Shown: positions 8,488-18,510, numbered from the stretch's first letter. The stretch is DNA of 64,000 nt from Curvibacter sp. PD_MW3 (GCA_002633085.1 NSIV01000002.1:169602-233601); one strand, 5' to 3'. Numbers and translations: made by a program. Notes: generated from the sequence alone by a model not told the origin.

Positions 8488-11400
8488 TCAGGCCGTTTGT
8501 GCGTCTTGACGTATCGCAGCCACAGCCGCCTCGATGTCCTGATCCGACAGGAATGGCGCTTGCGCGAAGACCAAACCTTGCTCACCATTGAGCTTGGCTG
8601 CCAGGTGCCCCTTGCCAAGCAACAGCTCCGCGCCTGGCCGATCCAGTGCGATCTTTGATGTCGCCTCGCTTGCAACCTTCAGAATCAACCGATTGCCGAG
8701 GTTCTCGCGAAGCTGCATAGGCATGACATCCTTATCAGGACGCTGCGCCGCAAAGATCAAATGAATACCCGCAGCGCGCGCTTTGACACCCAGCCTCTGC
8801 ACCGCAGCGCTCACTGCCCCCTTGTAGCCGTCGTCGAGCATCCAGTCCGCAAACTCGTCGTGGACCAAGAACAGCATCGGCAATCGTGCCTCAGGAAGGC
8901 ACTTGGCATTGAAGGTGGTCAGGTCACGGGCACGGGCGGCGGCAAACAGGGTGTAGCGCCGCTCCATTTCCTCGACCAACCCACTGAGCACCTCGGTCGA
9001 GCGCTCACGCGTGACGATGATCTTCTCCCTCATGTGGGGAAGGTCCTCCAGGGCCGAGTAGTCCACGCCCATCTTGGGATCGATTAGGATGATCTGGGCG
9101 AGATCCTTGGGATTGGTCGCGGCGATATCGAGCAGGATCGCTTGAAGCAAAACCGATTTGCCACTGCCAGTAGCACCGGCCACAAGCGAATGCGGCTCAT
9201 GGGAGGCCAGACCACCGAACTCGCCACCGAGATTGAGATACAGCAGCGAGCCGTTGATCTCCTGCAGGCCGAGCACGAATGAAGTGTTGATGCCTGCCGC
9301 GTTGCGGTTGAGGCCTCGGCGAGCCCACAGATCCCACAGCGACACGGACTGGCGCTTGGCACTGGCTATCGACACCACGATTTCCCCTGGCTTAGGCTGC
9401 ACCGTCACCAGATTGATCGCATGAGTGGTCAAAAGCTGCGTGCGCTTGGCTTCTATGTCCTCGACCCGCAAACGGTCTGAACCGGCGAGCCTCACAAGGC
9501 ACCCATTTGGGGTCAGGCGCGTGCCAAGGATCGCCGCTTGCAGGCCATAGCCATTGAGCGCCGATTTGAGCTTCTTGGTGGTCTCGTCCGCCCATGCTTC
9601 GCGCTCGTCGGCCGCGCCAACTTGGCCACCGACTTTTGAAGCGACCAAAGCTGCAAGGTTGTGGCCCATCGACGTTGGAGCTACAGGGACGGATGACTCG
9701 ATGGCTGTTTGAGCAGGCGCTGTCGCTTCCGCGCCTGATGACGCCACTTCGGAGGTCGAAGCCGGCGCAGGTTCAGGGGCAGACACAGCCTCAGTGGGCT
9801 CGGCAGACACCGCGCTGCTATGCAATGTCGGCACATCCTCGATGGCCTGTTCAGCACCTGATGCCAGCATGTCCATCATCGAGGTCCATGCCACGCGAGC
9901 AGCAGGCGGACGCGGGGATGAGCTTGCCCAGGGTTCTTCTGGGCCAAGCTTGACCCGAACGGGCGATGGATCGCTCTTCGAAGCATAGGCTTCGACAAGG
10001 CTTCGAAGTTCGGCGCGTTCAAACACTTCCTGCCAGGCTTGAATCCCGTCGGTTTGATCCACGAGGATCTGCTCGGAGGGGGCAGGATGACTCACCGATG
10101 CGTCCGCGTTGTGGACGAAGACGTGCGAGTAGCCGCGAAGGGATATTTGAGCCTCGCCATCGCGCAGTGCCGCCCGAGCGCGCTCCAACAAGCCTGCGCA
10201 GCCGGGGGGAATTTCAGCATCGATCAGCAGGTCCGCCAGGCGCGCGAGCCATACATCCCGGTCCAAGCGTCCGGGATCTCCGAAGAGAGCCTCGCGGAAG
10301 GTGGAAAGCGTGGCCATGAGCTGGGCTTTGGACGACCTCTTCGCTTCGGCCTCGGCTGAGCTTGTCACGTATTTGGACTCGATCACAGCCACATGCAAAT
10401 GCGGCACGCCGTCGCGCTCTTCGACGCAAAGTCCCAGGATGTCGGCGATCCGGCTTTCGCGCTGCGCAAGCCAGTCGGCATAGTCGTCGAGCAGGAAGTA
10501 GACATTGAAAGACTGGCGAGCGCCCGATCCCGAAATCTTCTTGAATTCGTGATCCAAAAGATAGCGGCTCAGAACCAGCCCCAGCATCTCGCCAGCGGAG
10601 ACGCCACGCTTTGCCGCGCGAAGGACGATGTCGCCCGATACGGAGAGCGCATCCTTCTTCATGCGGTCGCCGACCTCGACAAGCTGTTCCGGGGTCAGCG
10701 AAAGGCCAAGCTCTGAAAGACGGCGGCGCGCCAGCACGCCCAGGAGCCGCAACTCGGAGGTCGAGCTGACGATCATGTTTCGGCCGTTGGTGGAGGCGCG
10801 TCGATAGCGCACGACCGTGATGCCATTAGCTTGCAACTGGCGCTTGTCGAGAAGCTCGTCGTAGGTTGCGACCCACTCCGCAAGGGAGTGGGCGTCGTCA
10901 AGCGTCTCCTTCAGGGTGTCGCTTTGCAATGAAATGCGGCGTGCTGGGAGGAAGTTTTGGCCCTCGACCAAGTCACTCTGACGCACCACCGAACCCACCG
11001 CGCCCACATAGGCCCAACCCGAGGCGGTTTGCCGCGGGCAGGTCAGGAACGTCGTGGACTTCAACTCGTTTTCGCCGGAGACGCTTCGATACGACCAACG
11101 CGACGGCGCGTGCTCGAGGCTTGGCCTGTCGTTGGTCCAGTCCACTGGAATCCACTCGGCTCCGGCCGTGCGAGAAACCACGTCGTGCAGGAAGGCGATG
11201 TCGTAAGGTCGGAACGAATTGCTCGCCTTCGTGGGCGTCGCCGAAGTCGGCACCACCGAGATGCGCAGCTTGGAGATGAAGTTCTCCGAGGTTTCGCTCA
11301 CCACGGGCAAATCGGGATCATCGCCAGCCTTGGTGACCAATTCCGCGTAGACGCGGCGAAGCTTGGCCGGATCGCGATGGCGCACCGAGACGCCGCACTG

Positions 11401-13935
11401 GAAATCAGAATCGGCTTGCACAGTGGATAGCTCACGAACAACGGCCAGCGGCAGTTCGGCAGCATCGGCGTTGTAGAGCAACACGCTTAGATTGCTCGCC
11501 TCGTGCGGCTGCAATCCGACGTAACGACCCAATAGTTCTTGCACCTGTTTCGCCGCAGAGGTTGGGTCGACATCGGTCAACGTGTCCTCATCGCCGCGAA
11601 TGGGCCGCTCCATCAGGCTATACCCGTTGACGGTGCTGCTCTCGGACACCAGCAGGGGCGCTCCGTTGCGGGTGATCAGCGCGATCTCGGGGTAGTAGGG
11701 ATGGGCAAGCTCTTCGGCAAACTCCCGGAAGAAGATTCCGCGATCGCCAAACATCACGTTCTCACCGCTGAGAATGTGGGTGACCAAGCCTGCGACACGA
11801 CGGGTTTTGACCGCCAGGGCCTTCATCCGCTCCGGATGCCAGGGCGGAATGATCAAGCAAGGCTGCTCGCCAGAAACGCGCACGGTGCCGATGGTGAGCA
11901 CCTCGGAGACTAGGCGGGACCTACAGACATCCCCGCGGGCGTGGATCGCCAGCGCTCGAAGCAGCGCCCCGAAAGATTCGGCCTGGCGCATGACGGCTTC
12001 CCCGTGCAGGCCCACGCTGATGAAGTCGTCGATCGCCTTGATGTAGTCCTCTTCGAACGTCTTCCAAGCGCCGCGCAAGATGTCGCGCTGCTCCGTGGAT
12101 AGGCGTCCCTCATCGGCGAGATCGTCTATGCGGCGCTTGATCTCAGCGCGAAGGCTCCGCAGCTTCGCCGGTGGCGGCACGAGCGAGCCGGCGTCGCGCG
12201 AAAACGTTGCCTCGAGCGTAGCGGTGTCCAAAAGCGAGACGCTTTGCACCCCGCCCTTCTTGCTCACCAATCGGCGCGGCACCTCGGTGCAGCCGACCGA
12301 TCCTTTCTCTTTGAGCCGGAGCATGTCGTCCACAAGCGACAGGCCAATCGACTGCGGCTTGTAGTTCCAGAGCAGTTGAGTCTTGCCAATGACGTCTTCT
12401 TTGTCGCCCGATTTCTCAACCAAAGCGACCTCGAATTTGATCTGAACCGCTTGTTTGGCAATCGAAGCCACAGGCTTCGGCTTGTCCTTTCGGTTGGTCC
12501 GCTCCCATTCGAAAAACTCAGGGTAGCGGAACAGAGGATCGGGCAAGTTGGCCACGCCCATCTTCTCGACGCGCCACTGGACCTTCGAGCCCAAGAGCTC
12601 TTTGAGCCCTCGATACATGGCCGAGAAGTAGGAGCCCACGTCGTGATTGAAGCGCTCGCGCCACTCCTTGCGCCCCTTGTTGACGGTCAAGCGAAGGAAT
12701 CGCTCCTTGGTCGATGGCGCGGCTGATGCGACAAGCTGATGCGAGACGCTAAGAATGCCTTCGAAGAAATCCGTGCAATCGATCGGCTTGCCGAAAATGA
12801 CTTTTTCCCAACGGGCATGGAGCTTGGGGTCTTGCTCGATGAAGCGGCGATGAAGCTCGAAGAACTCCTCATCCTCTTCGTTCCAGTCAGACCTACGCTC
12901 GCGGGTTTTGAGGTCTTCGAGGTGCTTGCGCCATCCTTCGACCAACACTTCGGTGTCGGCGCAGTCGTGCTCGAAGAAGTAGATCGTGGATTCGGCCAAG
13001 CCTTGCTGGCGCTCGCGTGGCTTTTCGAAAATGAAATGGACGCCGTGCTCCTCCCATTCAAGCTGCGCGACATCCCAGGTGATGGAGTCGTCCCCTAACG
13101 GCGCGTTGATGAAGGCCTCCAAGGTCGGCTGGGCAGCAGGGTCGATGGACTCGCTGTTTTCCATCAGGCGTTGGCGCATCTCCTCGGGGTCGATGGGCTG
13201 GCCATTGGAGCGTTGCTTGGCCAACAACGGGGCGCGTTGTGACAGAAGCTTCTCGAATGCCTTGCGCCAAGGGCCAACGGCCTGGCCGTATGTCTTGGCG
13301 CTGGCGAAGAAGGACGAATCCCTGGGCAAACCCACGTAAGGCAGCGACCAGCCGATCGCGTTGCGGATGGGCAGGCCCCTCGCGGGATGAGACGCCTCGC
13401 TGATTTTTGAGCAGAACTCGCCAAGCTGGATGAGCGACAGGTCTGTGACGGCGATCAAGCCACGCAAGGCCGCCTTGAAGACCGATCGATCCTCGAAAGT
13501 GGGCGCGATGGAGGCTACATGGCAGGTCGCCTCGACCCACGCTTCCTCGTTAGAGCGCAGCTCCTTGGCTCCGAGAGCGGTCACGTGCCCCAAGGTGTCT
13601 GCAAGGTTGTGCTCATTGCCATTGGCGGTGAGCAGCGCCTCCTTGGTGGTTCCGGCGTTTCTCACCGCGCCAGCATTCATCGTGGTCAAGGCCTCTTCGG
13701 GCAAGCCTTCGCCTTCGACGAGGGACTCGGGGATCTGCAAATCCACTTGCGCTGAGAGCGTGGGGTTGCTCAGGATCTCGCGGACGATGGCCGCGATCTG
13801 GCTCGAGGAGAGCTTGTCCAGCCGAAAGAGAGCTGCTGAGTCAGGAAGCGCGCCATCAGCTTGCCTGGCGTCGGCAAGGCGTTGGGAAAGGATGGAGGCG
13901 GCCACGCGCCCGATGATTCGATCGGCTTGCGTCAT
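8488..13935 (-). CDS. sspH: SspH/DptH-like large protein with FtsK-type ATPase domain
   Basis: The product is 1815 residues. The first 1350 or so residues match no domain I can name. A low-complexity Ala/Ser/Pro/Glu linker lies at roughly 1390-1450. The C-terminal domain is FtsK/HerA-like, with Walker A GATGSGKS near residue 1585, a Walker B-like FLVHDEFADW, and an AAQRPDKDVMP sensor-type segment. The SspFGH and DptFGH effectors both contain such a protein, and SspFGH is reported to damage non-phosphorothioated DNA. The ATG overlaps the sspG stop (ATGA), so the genes are translationally coupled. The name rests on domain type plus gene order. Confidence 0.78.
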   Translation of the reverse strand: MTQADRIIGRVAASILSQRLADARQADGALPDSAALFRLDKLSSSQIAAIVREILSNPTLSAQVDLQIPESLVEGEGLPEEALTTMNAGAVRNAGTTKEALLTANGNEHNLADTLGHVTALGAKELRSNEEAWVEATCHVASIAPTFEDRSVFKAALRGLIAVTDLSLIQLGEFCSKISEASHPARGLPIRNAIGWSLPYVGLPRDSSFFASAKTYGQAVGPWRKAFEKLLSQRAPLLAKQRSNGQPIDPEEMRQRLMENSESIDPAAQPTLEAFINAPLGDDSITWDVAQLEWEEHGVHFIFEKPRERQQGLAESTIYFFEHDCADTEVLVEGWRKHLEDLKTRERRSDWNEEDEEFFELHRRFIEQDPKLHARWEKVIFGKPIDCTDFFEGILSVSHQLVASAAPSTKERFLRLTVNKGRKEWRERFNHDVGSYFSAMYRGLKELLGSKVQWRVEKMGVANLPDPLFRYPEFFEWERTNRKDKPKPVASIAKQAVQIKFEVALVEKSGDKEDVIGKTQLLWNYKPQSIGLSLVDDMLRLKEKGSVGCTEVPRRLVSKKGGVQSVSLLDTATLEATFSRDAGSLVPPPAKLRSLRAEIKRRIDDLADEGRLSTEQRDILRGAWKTFEEDYIKAIDDFISVGLHGEAVMRQAESFGALLRALAIHARGDVCRSRLVSEVLTIGTVRVSGEQPCLIIPPWHPERMKALAVKTRRVAGLVTHILSGENVMFGDRGIFFREFAEELAHPYYPEIALITRNGAPLLVSESSTVNGYSLMERPIRGDEDTLTDVDPTSAAKQVQELLGRYVGLQPHEASNLSVLLYNADAAELPLAVVRELSTVQADSDFQCGVSVRHRDPAKLRRVYAELVTKAGDDPDLPVVSETSENFISKLRISVVPTSATPTKASNSFRPYDIAFLHDVVSRTAGAEWIPVDWTNDRPSLEHAPSRWSYRSVSGENELKSTTFLTCPRQTASGWAYVGAVGSVVRQSDLVEGQNFLPARRISLQSDTLKETLDDAHSLAEWVATYDELLDKRQLQANGITVVRYRRASTNGRNMIVSSTSELRLLGVLARRRLSELGLSLTPEQLVEVGDRMKKDALSVSGDIVLRAAKRGVSAGEMLGLVLSRYLLDHEFKKISGSGARQSFNVYFLLDDYADWLAQRESRIADILGLCVEERDGVPHLHVAVIESKYVTSSAEAEAKRSSKAQLMATLSTFREALFGDPGRLDRDVWLARLADLLIDAEIPPGCAGLLERARAALRDGEAQISLRGYSHVFVHNADASVSHPAPSEQILVDQTDGIQAWQEVFERAELRSLVEAYASKSDPSPVRVKLGPEEPWASSSPRPPAARVAWTSMMDMLASGAEQAIEDVPTLHSSAVSAEPTEAVSAPEPAPASTSEVASSGAEATAPAQTAIESSVPVAPTSMGHNLAALVASKVGGQVGAADEREAWADETTKKLKSALNGYGLQAAILGTRLTPNGCLVRLAGSDRLRVEDIEAKRTQLLTTHAINLVTVQPKPGEIVVSIASAKRQSVSLWDLWARRGLNRNAAGINTSFVLGLQEINGSLLYLNLGGEFGGLASHEPHSLVAGATGSGKSVLLQAILLDIAATNPKDLAQIILIDPKMGVDYSALEDLPHMREKIIVTRERSTEVLSGLVEEMERRYTLFAAARARDLTTFNAKCLPEARLPMLFLVHDEFADWMLDDGYKGAVSAAVQRLGVKARAAGIHLIFAAQRPDKDVMPMQLRENLGNRLILKVASEATSKIALDRPGAELLLGKGHLAAKLNGEQGLVFAQAPFLSDQDIEAAVAAIRQDAQTA

Positions 13936-15458
13936 GCGGCACCTTCGTCGACAAATGGGTTTTCAACAAAGGAGCAGGAGTCAGACAAGCGCCTGACCAG
14001 GCCAAGCCCGACCAGCCGCGCTTCCAAATTGCCCCGGTTCTCGCTGAGCGCTTCTTGATCGACCAGCTTTTCCGTCACCAGGCGAATGCCTTCGGCGTCG
14101 CCGATCACCAAGCCGTAGCGCTTTCTGGCTTCGCTAAGAAACTCGTCGAACTGCATGCGTTCGTCGACCATCGCCACGACCAAGGTCTTGAGCAACCGAT
14201 CGTTGGGGGCGTAGCGAGTTCGGCGCGAAAGCCTGCGCGAACTGAGCCCGATCGCGCGCGACCAGGCCGCATGAATCTTTCCGAAGTGCTGCTCATGGCG
14301 CGATTCCGCCTTGTCCACCAACGTTCGGATGAGCTGCTCTCCTGTGGAGTTGACCGAGTCGCCATCGTCGCCGCCATCGGCTGGCGGCCATTGGAACCAC
14401 GAGCGCAGCAGCGCTGCGCACTCCCCGTTCGGATCTTGCGACTGAACGGCCATAAACCATTCATCGCTCAGGCGAATGCTCTCCACCGCGGAGCGGACAG
14501 CCCGCAGAGACAAGGCTTGGTTGTATTGATACGAGTCGCCCGAAAGCGCTCTCACCTTGGTGCGCTCGCGCGAGACGATCTCGCAGATGATCTCGACGGG
14601 CTCGGCGTCCCCGACCTGGGCTTTGCCGCATTCGAGGAAATACAGCAGCAAGTTCAGTCCCGCGCTGGTGATCAGATGCTCCAAGGCGTCATACACGGGC
14701 ATGTCGCGGGAGAGGATCGCGAGCCAGTCGTCGCATAGCCGATCGAAGCGCGGGTGGCTCGCATGAGGCAGGTAGCCAACATCGCGATAGTCGCCAGCGT
14801 GTTGAGGCTTGCCCTGCAATGCCTTCACCAATCGGTTCATAGGAGCAGAGGCGTCGAACAGGCGCTTAACCAACTGATCGCCGAGCTCCGGTCCGCGCTT
14901 GGCCCGACAGAGCATCAAATAGAGAAGCTCTCCGCTGCGCGCGAAGAAACGCCGGTCGTTGGACGCGCCTCCGTCCGCGTCGATGCGGAGGTCTTCATAC
15001 ATCGCATCAGGACCAAAGGGGAACACGAATTTCGAGCTCCACCGCTTGTTGCTCTTGGCCTCGAACGAAGACGAGCGCAGCAGCTCAATGGCTTTCGCGA
15101 AGTCGTCGAAGCTATTGAACACGGTCCGCAGGTAGGACATGTCGCCATCGCCGAGCTGGTCGGCATCGACTGCGAAGCGCTCCCCCCACATGGCCCACTT
15201 GTCCTCGTCGGAAATGGACCGTTCGCGCACGGCTTCGACATAGGGATTGTTGAAGAGCAGGCCGCGCAGCCGGATTTGGCGCTGCGGGCGGTAGCGAACC
15301 TTTTGCCCCGGCACTTCCCGAAGCGGCTTATCGGCGTTTGAGCCCAGGACTCCTAGAAACTCCAAAACGGCCAGGTGCGGCAGTTGCTCGTCGTAGAGAC
15401 GATGGCCCCAGATGTGTTCGTCGACCGCGAAATCGACGCCTTCGATGACTTGCCTCAT
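13932..15458 (-). CDS. sspG: SspG/DptG-like component of the restriction module
   Basis: This 508-residue protein starts MRQVIEGVDFAVDEHIWGHR. The open frame extends upstream, but the ATG at 15458 is chosen because it forms a 4-bp ATGA overlap with the sspF stop; the sspH start overlaps its own stop in the same way. The segment LREVPGQKVRYRPQRQIRLR is rich in basic residues. No nuclease or ATPase motif is apparent. Gene order between a DptF-like P-loop protein and an FtsK-like protein identifies it as the middle gene of an SspFGH/DptFGH-type module. Its biochemical role cannot be read from the sequence. Confidence 0.72.
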   Translation of the reverse strand: MRQVIEGVDFAVDEHIWGHRLYDEQLPHLAVLEFLGVLGSNADKPLREVPGQKVRYRPQRQIRLRGLLFNNPYVEAVRERSISDEDKWAMWGERFAVDADQLGDGDMSYLRTVFNSFDDFAKAIELLRSSSFEAKSNKRWSSKFVFPFGPDAMYEDLRIDADGGASNDRRFFARSGELLYLMLCRAKRGPELGDQLVKRLFDASAPMNRLVKALQGKPQHAGDYRDVGYLPHASHPRFDRLCDDWLAILSRDMPVYDALEHLITSAGLNLLLYFLECGKAQVGDAEPVEIICEIVSRERTKVRALSGDSYQYNQALSLRAVRSAVESIRLSDEWFMAVQSQDPNGECAALLRSWFQWPPADGGDDGDSVNSTGEQLIRTLVDKAESRHEQHFGKIHAAWSRAIGLSSRRLSRRTRYAPNDRLLKTLVVAMVDERMQFDEFLSEARKRYGLVIGDAEGIRLVTEKLVDQEALSENRGNLEARLVGLGLVRRLSDSCSFVENPFVDEGAA

Positions 15459-17356
15459 GCGCCGACCCTCACAGTGACAGGCCGGGAGAATCCATGGCCG
15501 TTTTGCTCCATTTCGATGAAGTTGAGCGTCAGAGCTCCATCGTCCACGCCGGGCTCTTCGTCTTCGGCCAGTCGATCGGCCCTGAGCAGCTCCGCCTTGC
15601 GAAGAAGCTTGGCCTTGAAGGCCAGCATGTCCTCTAGGCATTCGTTGGAGAAGCTGCCAGGCAACGCGCCCTCGGCAACCCGGCACAAAAACTCAAAGCG
15701 CACAGGCGACAGCGTGAAGCTCGCCGAGTGGTTCGGGCCAGCGGCGAGAGCCACATCGAGAGTCGCCCTCTCCGTCAACGGATCCAGTTTGATGCGCATG
15801 CCCACGCCGCCAGATCGACGAGCCGCCGCTTCGGTGTCGCACAGCACGCTGATGCGGGACTGCGTGAATCCGCCGGAACTTGCGACGAACAGCTTGTCGT
15901 TGTTCTCGATCAACAGGCCCGTCATGACTCGATTGAGTCCGCGAACCAACCTCGCGCGAGTGCTCTCGCTGACGCCCTTGCCCTCGGCCAGCAAGTCGAT
16001 CATTTCAAGGTAATCGCCCGCAAATCGGAAGGCCGTCATCAGCCAATGGTCGTATTCCTTCTCGGTGTCGGGGATGGTGAAGAACAATCGTCGCCGCTGG
16101 GCTTGCAGCCGGTCGAGAAACTCTTGCGCTCCGTTGTCGATGCGCGCTGCCTCATCGCCTTCGAGGTAGCGCTGCAAGGATGCCAAGTAGCCCTGCGTGG
16201 CGCCGTAAACCACGTCGCTGCCCAGCAAGCGGCTGAAGGCGTCCATCAGCTTGGGATCGTCTGCGCCGTAGACCATGAGGCCATCGGCGGCATTGGTGGT
16301 TTCCGTCCCGACGCCAAAGGACGCGAGAGCCCTGAAAACCGGCCGGCTCATCGCCCTTCGAAGAGGCAGGTTGGAGCCGAAGACGTTGCCGTAGAGGCTC
16401 GCCTCCTCGATGGCGCCCTTCTCTTGAATTTTGGCCACATCGGAGCAGGCCATGAGCCCTTCCTTGGCAAGCTTCGCGTCCCCGTGCCCCAAGATCATGT
16501 TGGAGGCCAACGCGAGCAAATCGCGCACTGGCAGATGCCAGCCGTTGAGGCGCGAGACTTCCACGATGTCCCCGAGGCGCTTGGCGAATAGTCCATTGTC
16601 GAGCTCGCCGAGCACCCGAGTGCGGTTCTCATAGATTGGGCATACGCGTCCGTCGGTTCGCAAGGAACATTGCTTGCAGTTGTCCCACTCTTGATGCCCT
16701 GCGACGGCTTTGAGCACTTCGCTGAGCGACTCGCGCCGGGTCGTCCGGCTGAGATCGAAGATGGCAAGACCTGCGGGCGACGCCCCGTGCTGCAAGAACG
16801 CGTCCTGGATAGGCTTTCTGAGCGGGTGGACGCGACCCTGGCGCTTGCCCAAATCGCGAAGCCGCTCAAGAATTTGGCCATGGTTGGCAGCGATCACTAC
16901 GAACGATTGAGCATCGTCGCCATTCATGGATCGCTCCATCACCGTGAGGGCTGCATCGCTTTCTTCGTCGTTGAGCTCGCTAAGGTCCTTCACGAACATC
17001 GCCTGGCGGCCATCTGCAAGCTTCAAGTGCTTCACAGTAGTCTTCGCTGTCCAGTCCTTCTCTGCCCCGCCCAAATGGGTCCAGAGGCCGCGGCAGTGGT
17101 AGGTCTTGCCGTCTCCGGCAGTGCCTGCGATGAGGATGGACCCTGGGACGCCTGAATCGACGCGCTCCTTGATCTTCTCAAGCTGGGGACTCGAAAGCGT
17201 GATCGGCTTGACCCTGGCTTTGACCAAGTTGTCGGTGACAAACTCATCGAAGAGGGTCAAGTTGTTTGGCGTAGGCCCATAGGAACGCAAAAAGCGCACC
17301 CACGCGCTCGATGGCGGCGCGGCCGATTGCTGGGCCGCCGCTACTGGTGAGTTCAT
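15455..17356 (-). CDS. sspF: SspF/DptF-like P-loop protein of the restriction module
   Basis: The product is 633 residues with Walker A GTAGDGKT at residues 78-85 in ILIAGTAGDGKTYHCRGLW, and an acidic hydrophobic strand SFVVIAANHGQ that resembles a sensor region. The short cysteine pattern CKQCSLRTDGRVCP could bind metal. DptF-type ATPases are the first component of PT-dependent restriction modules, and SspFGH is the single-strand PT counterpart. The start ATG at 17356 overlaps the stop of the 55-codon frame upstream (ATGA), and the stop overlaps sspG. It is therefore embedded in a fully coupled operon. Confidence 0.78.
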   Translation of the reverse strand: MNSPVAAAQQSAAPPSSAWVRFLRSYGPTPNNLTLFDEFVTDNLVKARVKPITLSSPQLEKIKERVDSGVPGSILIAGTAGDGKTYHCRGLWTHLGGAEKDWTAKTTVKHLKLADGRQAMFVKDLSELNDEESDAALTVMERSMNGDDAQSFVVIAANHGQILERLRDLGKRQGRVHPLRKPIQDAFLQHGASPAGLAIFDLSRTTRRESLSEVLKAVAGHQEWDNCKQCSLRTDGRVCPIYENRTRVLGELDNGLFAKRLGDIVEVSRLNGWHLPVRDLLALASNMILGHGDAKLAKEGLMACSDVAKIQEKGAIEEASLYGNVFGSNLPLRRAMSRPVFRALASFGVGTETTNAADGLMVYGADDPKLMDAFSRLLGSDVVYGATQGYLASLQRYLEGDEAARIDNGAQEFLDRLQAQRRRLFFTIPDTEKEYDHWLMTAFRFAGDYLEMIDLLAEGKGVSESTRARLVRGLNRVMTGLLIENNDKLFVASSGGFTQSRISVLCDTEAAARRSGGVGMRIKLDPLTERATLDVALAAGPNHSASFTLSPVRFEFLCRVAEGALPGSFSNECLEDMLAFKAKLLRKAELLRADRLAEDEEPGVDDGALTLNFIEMEQNGHGFSRPVTVRVGA

Positions 17357-17520
17357 AAAACGATTCCGATTTGTTGTTTTGATACGGAAGATTGACGGAC
17401 TGCAACCTTCCCCCTGCCCGTGCCTTTCGGCCCAAGAATTAACTGAGCGCGTGTGATGCGCACAGCTTCGAGCTTCCGTCTATGGATAGCCCCAATGCGC
17501 AGCGACATGCGATCTTCCAT
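17353..17520 (-). CDS. 55-residue basic protein coupled between WYL regulator and sspF
   Basis: This small frame begins with an ATG at 17520 that overlaps the WYL-gene stop (TGATG) and ends with a TGA that overlaps the sspF ATG. It encodes MEDRMSLRIGAIHRR... to ...KQQIGIVL, a strongly basic product with many Arg/Lys/Gln and no cysteine or membrane segment. I do not recognise it. The same overlap style joins sspF-G-H, so the frame exactly fills the gap between two real genes. This is the main evidence that it is translated. Alternatives are a purely coupling leader for sspF, or a chance frame. Confidence 0.5.
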   Translation of the reverse strand: MEDRMSLRIGAIHRRKLEAVRITRAQLILGPKGTGRGKVAVRQSSVSKQQIGIVL

Positions 17521-18488
17521 CACACACCCCGCCCTTCCTCGGCGACTTTTCCCTGAGCGCAACCCGGAGCCAAGGCTGCGCTCTCCACCGCATAAAGCGA
17601 TTGAGGATTTCGAAGCCAGAGGTGATGACTGGCTGGATCCAGCGCATGATCGCTTGAGCAGTCAATGGACCAGCGCCGCAGGACGTAGCCCGCCAATGCC
17701 GCGCGAGTCTTCAATCGCAACACGCCATCGCTCATGCCATAGTCGGCCGCGACCGCTTCCGGCCATTTGACGTTCGGATGCGGAACGATCTCCAAATCCA
17801 CGATCCTGGCCCACTGCTCATCGGCGGCGAGCTGTTCAGCCTCCGGCACCTCGCCATCGAGAACCTGAACTCGGGCGATGCGGGTCAAAACAAAGTCGCC
17901 GAATCGCTTACGTTCCCTATCGAACGCGCGGACATGCCATCGCAACCCGTTGTCAGCCAATGCCAAAGGAACGATGTCGCGCCGCTTAGGGCCGCTCGAC
18001 ATCGACAGGTAATGGATGCGAACCGCCCGCTTCGCGCACATGGCCCTTGTCAAAGCAGCAAGCACCGGAAGATCGGGTCGAACAAGGTTGCCAGGACCTT
18101 CGCAAGGAGCGGCCTGTTTGAGCTTCAAATCCAGGCCGTCGCCGAAGCCTTGAAGCAGCCACGCGAGGACGCGATCGGATTGAAACTCAAACAGCGGCTT
18201 GAAGGCTGAGGATGGGCGATAGCATCGCGAAGCAGAGTCGTAGTCCAGATTTGAGGGCGCGACCTCTCGGTAGGCGGTCAAATCACGCGAGGCAGCCGCG
18301 GGCTTGATCCCAAAACGGGCTTCAATGTCGCCACGGCGAAGCTCTCCGGTGAAAAAAACGCGCAGCTCCAGGAACGCGAGCCTCTCCCGCTGTGTCTGCG
18401 TGAACCCGGAAACCGTGGGCCTCAAACCATCCTCCTGAGATGTGCGCGCCATAGACGTCGCGTCTTCGGCTAGGCGCCAGGATACCAC
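17520..18488 (-). CDS. WYL-domain transcriptional regulator (BrxR/CapW type architecture)
   Basis: This 322-residue protein has an N-terminal winged helix-turn-helix (RERLAFLELRVFFTGELRRGDIEARF and following), a middle region with the WYL-like core KRAVRIHYLSMSSG, and a C-terminal WCX-like part. Proteins of this layout (BrxR, CapW) repress or sense in anti-phage loci. It is the first gene of the minus-strand effector operon and is coupled to the 55-codon frame. A GTG at 18488 and an ATG at 18452 are both possible starts; a GAGGG lies close to the GTG. The nested inverted repeat at 18511-18550 just upstream is a candidate autoregulatory site. Confidence 0.8.
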   Translation of the reverse strand: MVSWRLAEDATSMARTSQEDGLRPTVSGFTQTQRERLAFLELRVFFTGELRRGDIEARFGIKPAAASRDLTAYREVAPSNLDYDSASRCYRPSSAFKPLFEFQSDRVLAWLLQGFGDGLDLKLKQAAPCEGPGNLVRPDLPVLAALTRAMCAKRAVRIHYLSMSSGPKRRDIVPLALADNGLRWHVRAFDRERKRFGDFVLTRIARVQVLDGEVPEAEQLAADEQWARIVDLEIVPHPNVKWPEAVAADYGMSDGVLRLKTRAALAGYVLRRWSIDCSSDHALDPASHHLWLRNPQSLYAVESAALAPGCAQGKVAEEGRGV

Positions 18489-18510
18489 GCGCCCTCATCA
18501 TTTTGATTCG

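Noticed and set aside
976-18488. Locus considered as BREX or as classical Dnd/Dpt
   Set aside because: No PglZ, BrxC/BrxL or PglX-like methylase is present. The modification genes include DUF4007 and the large SspC-type ATPase and lack recognisable DndB, DndD and DndE, so Ssp fits better.
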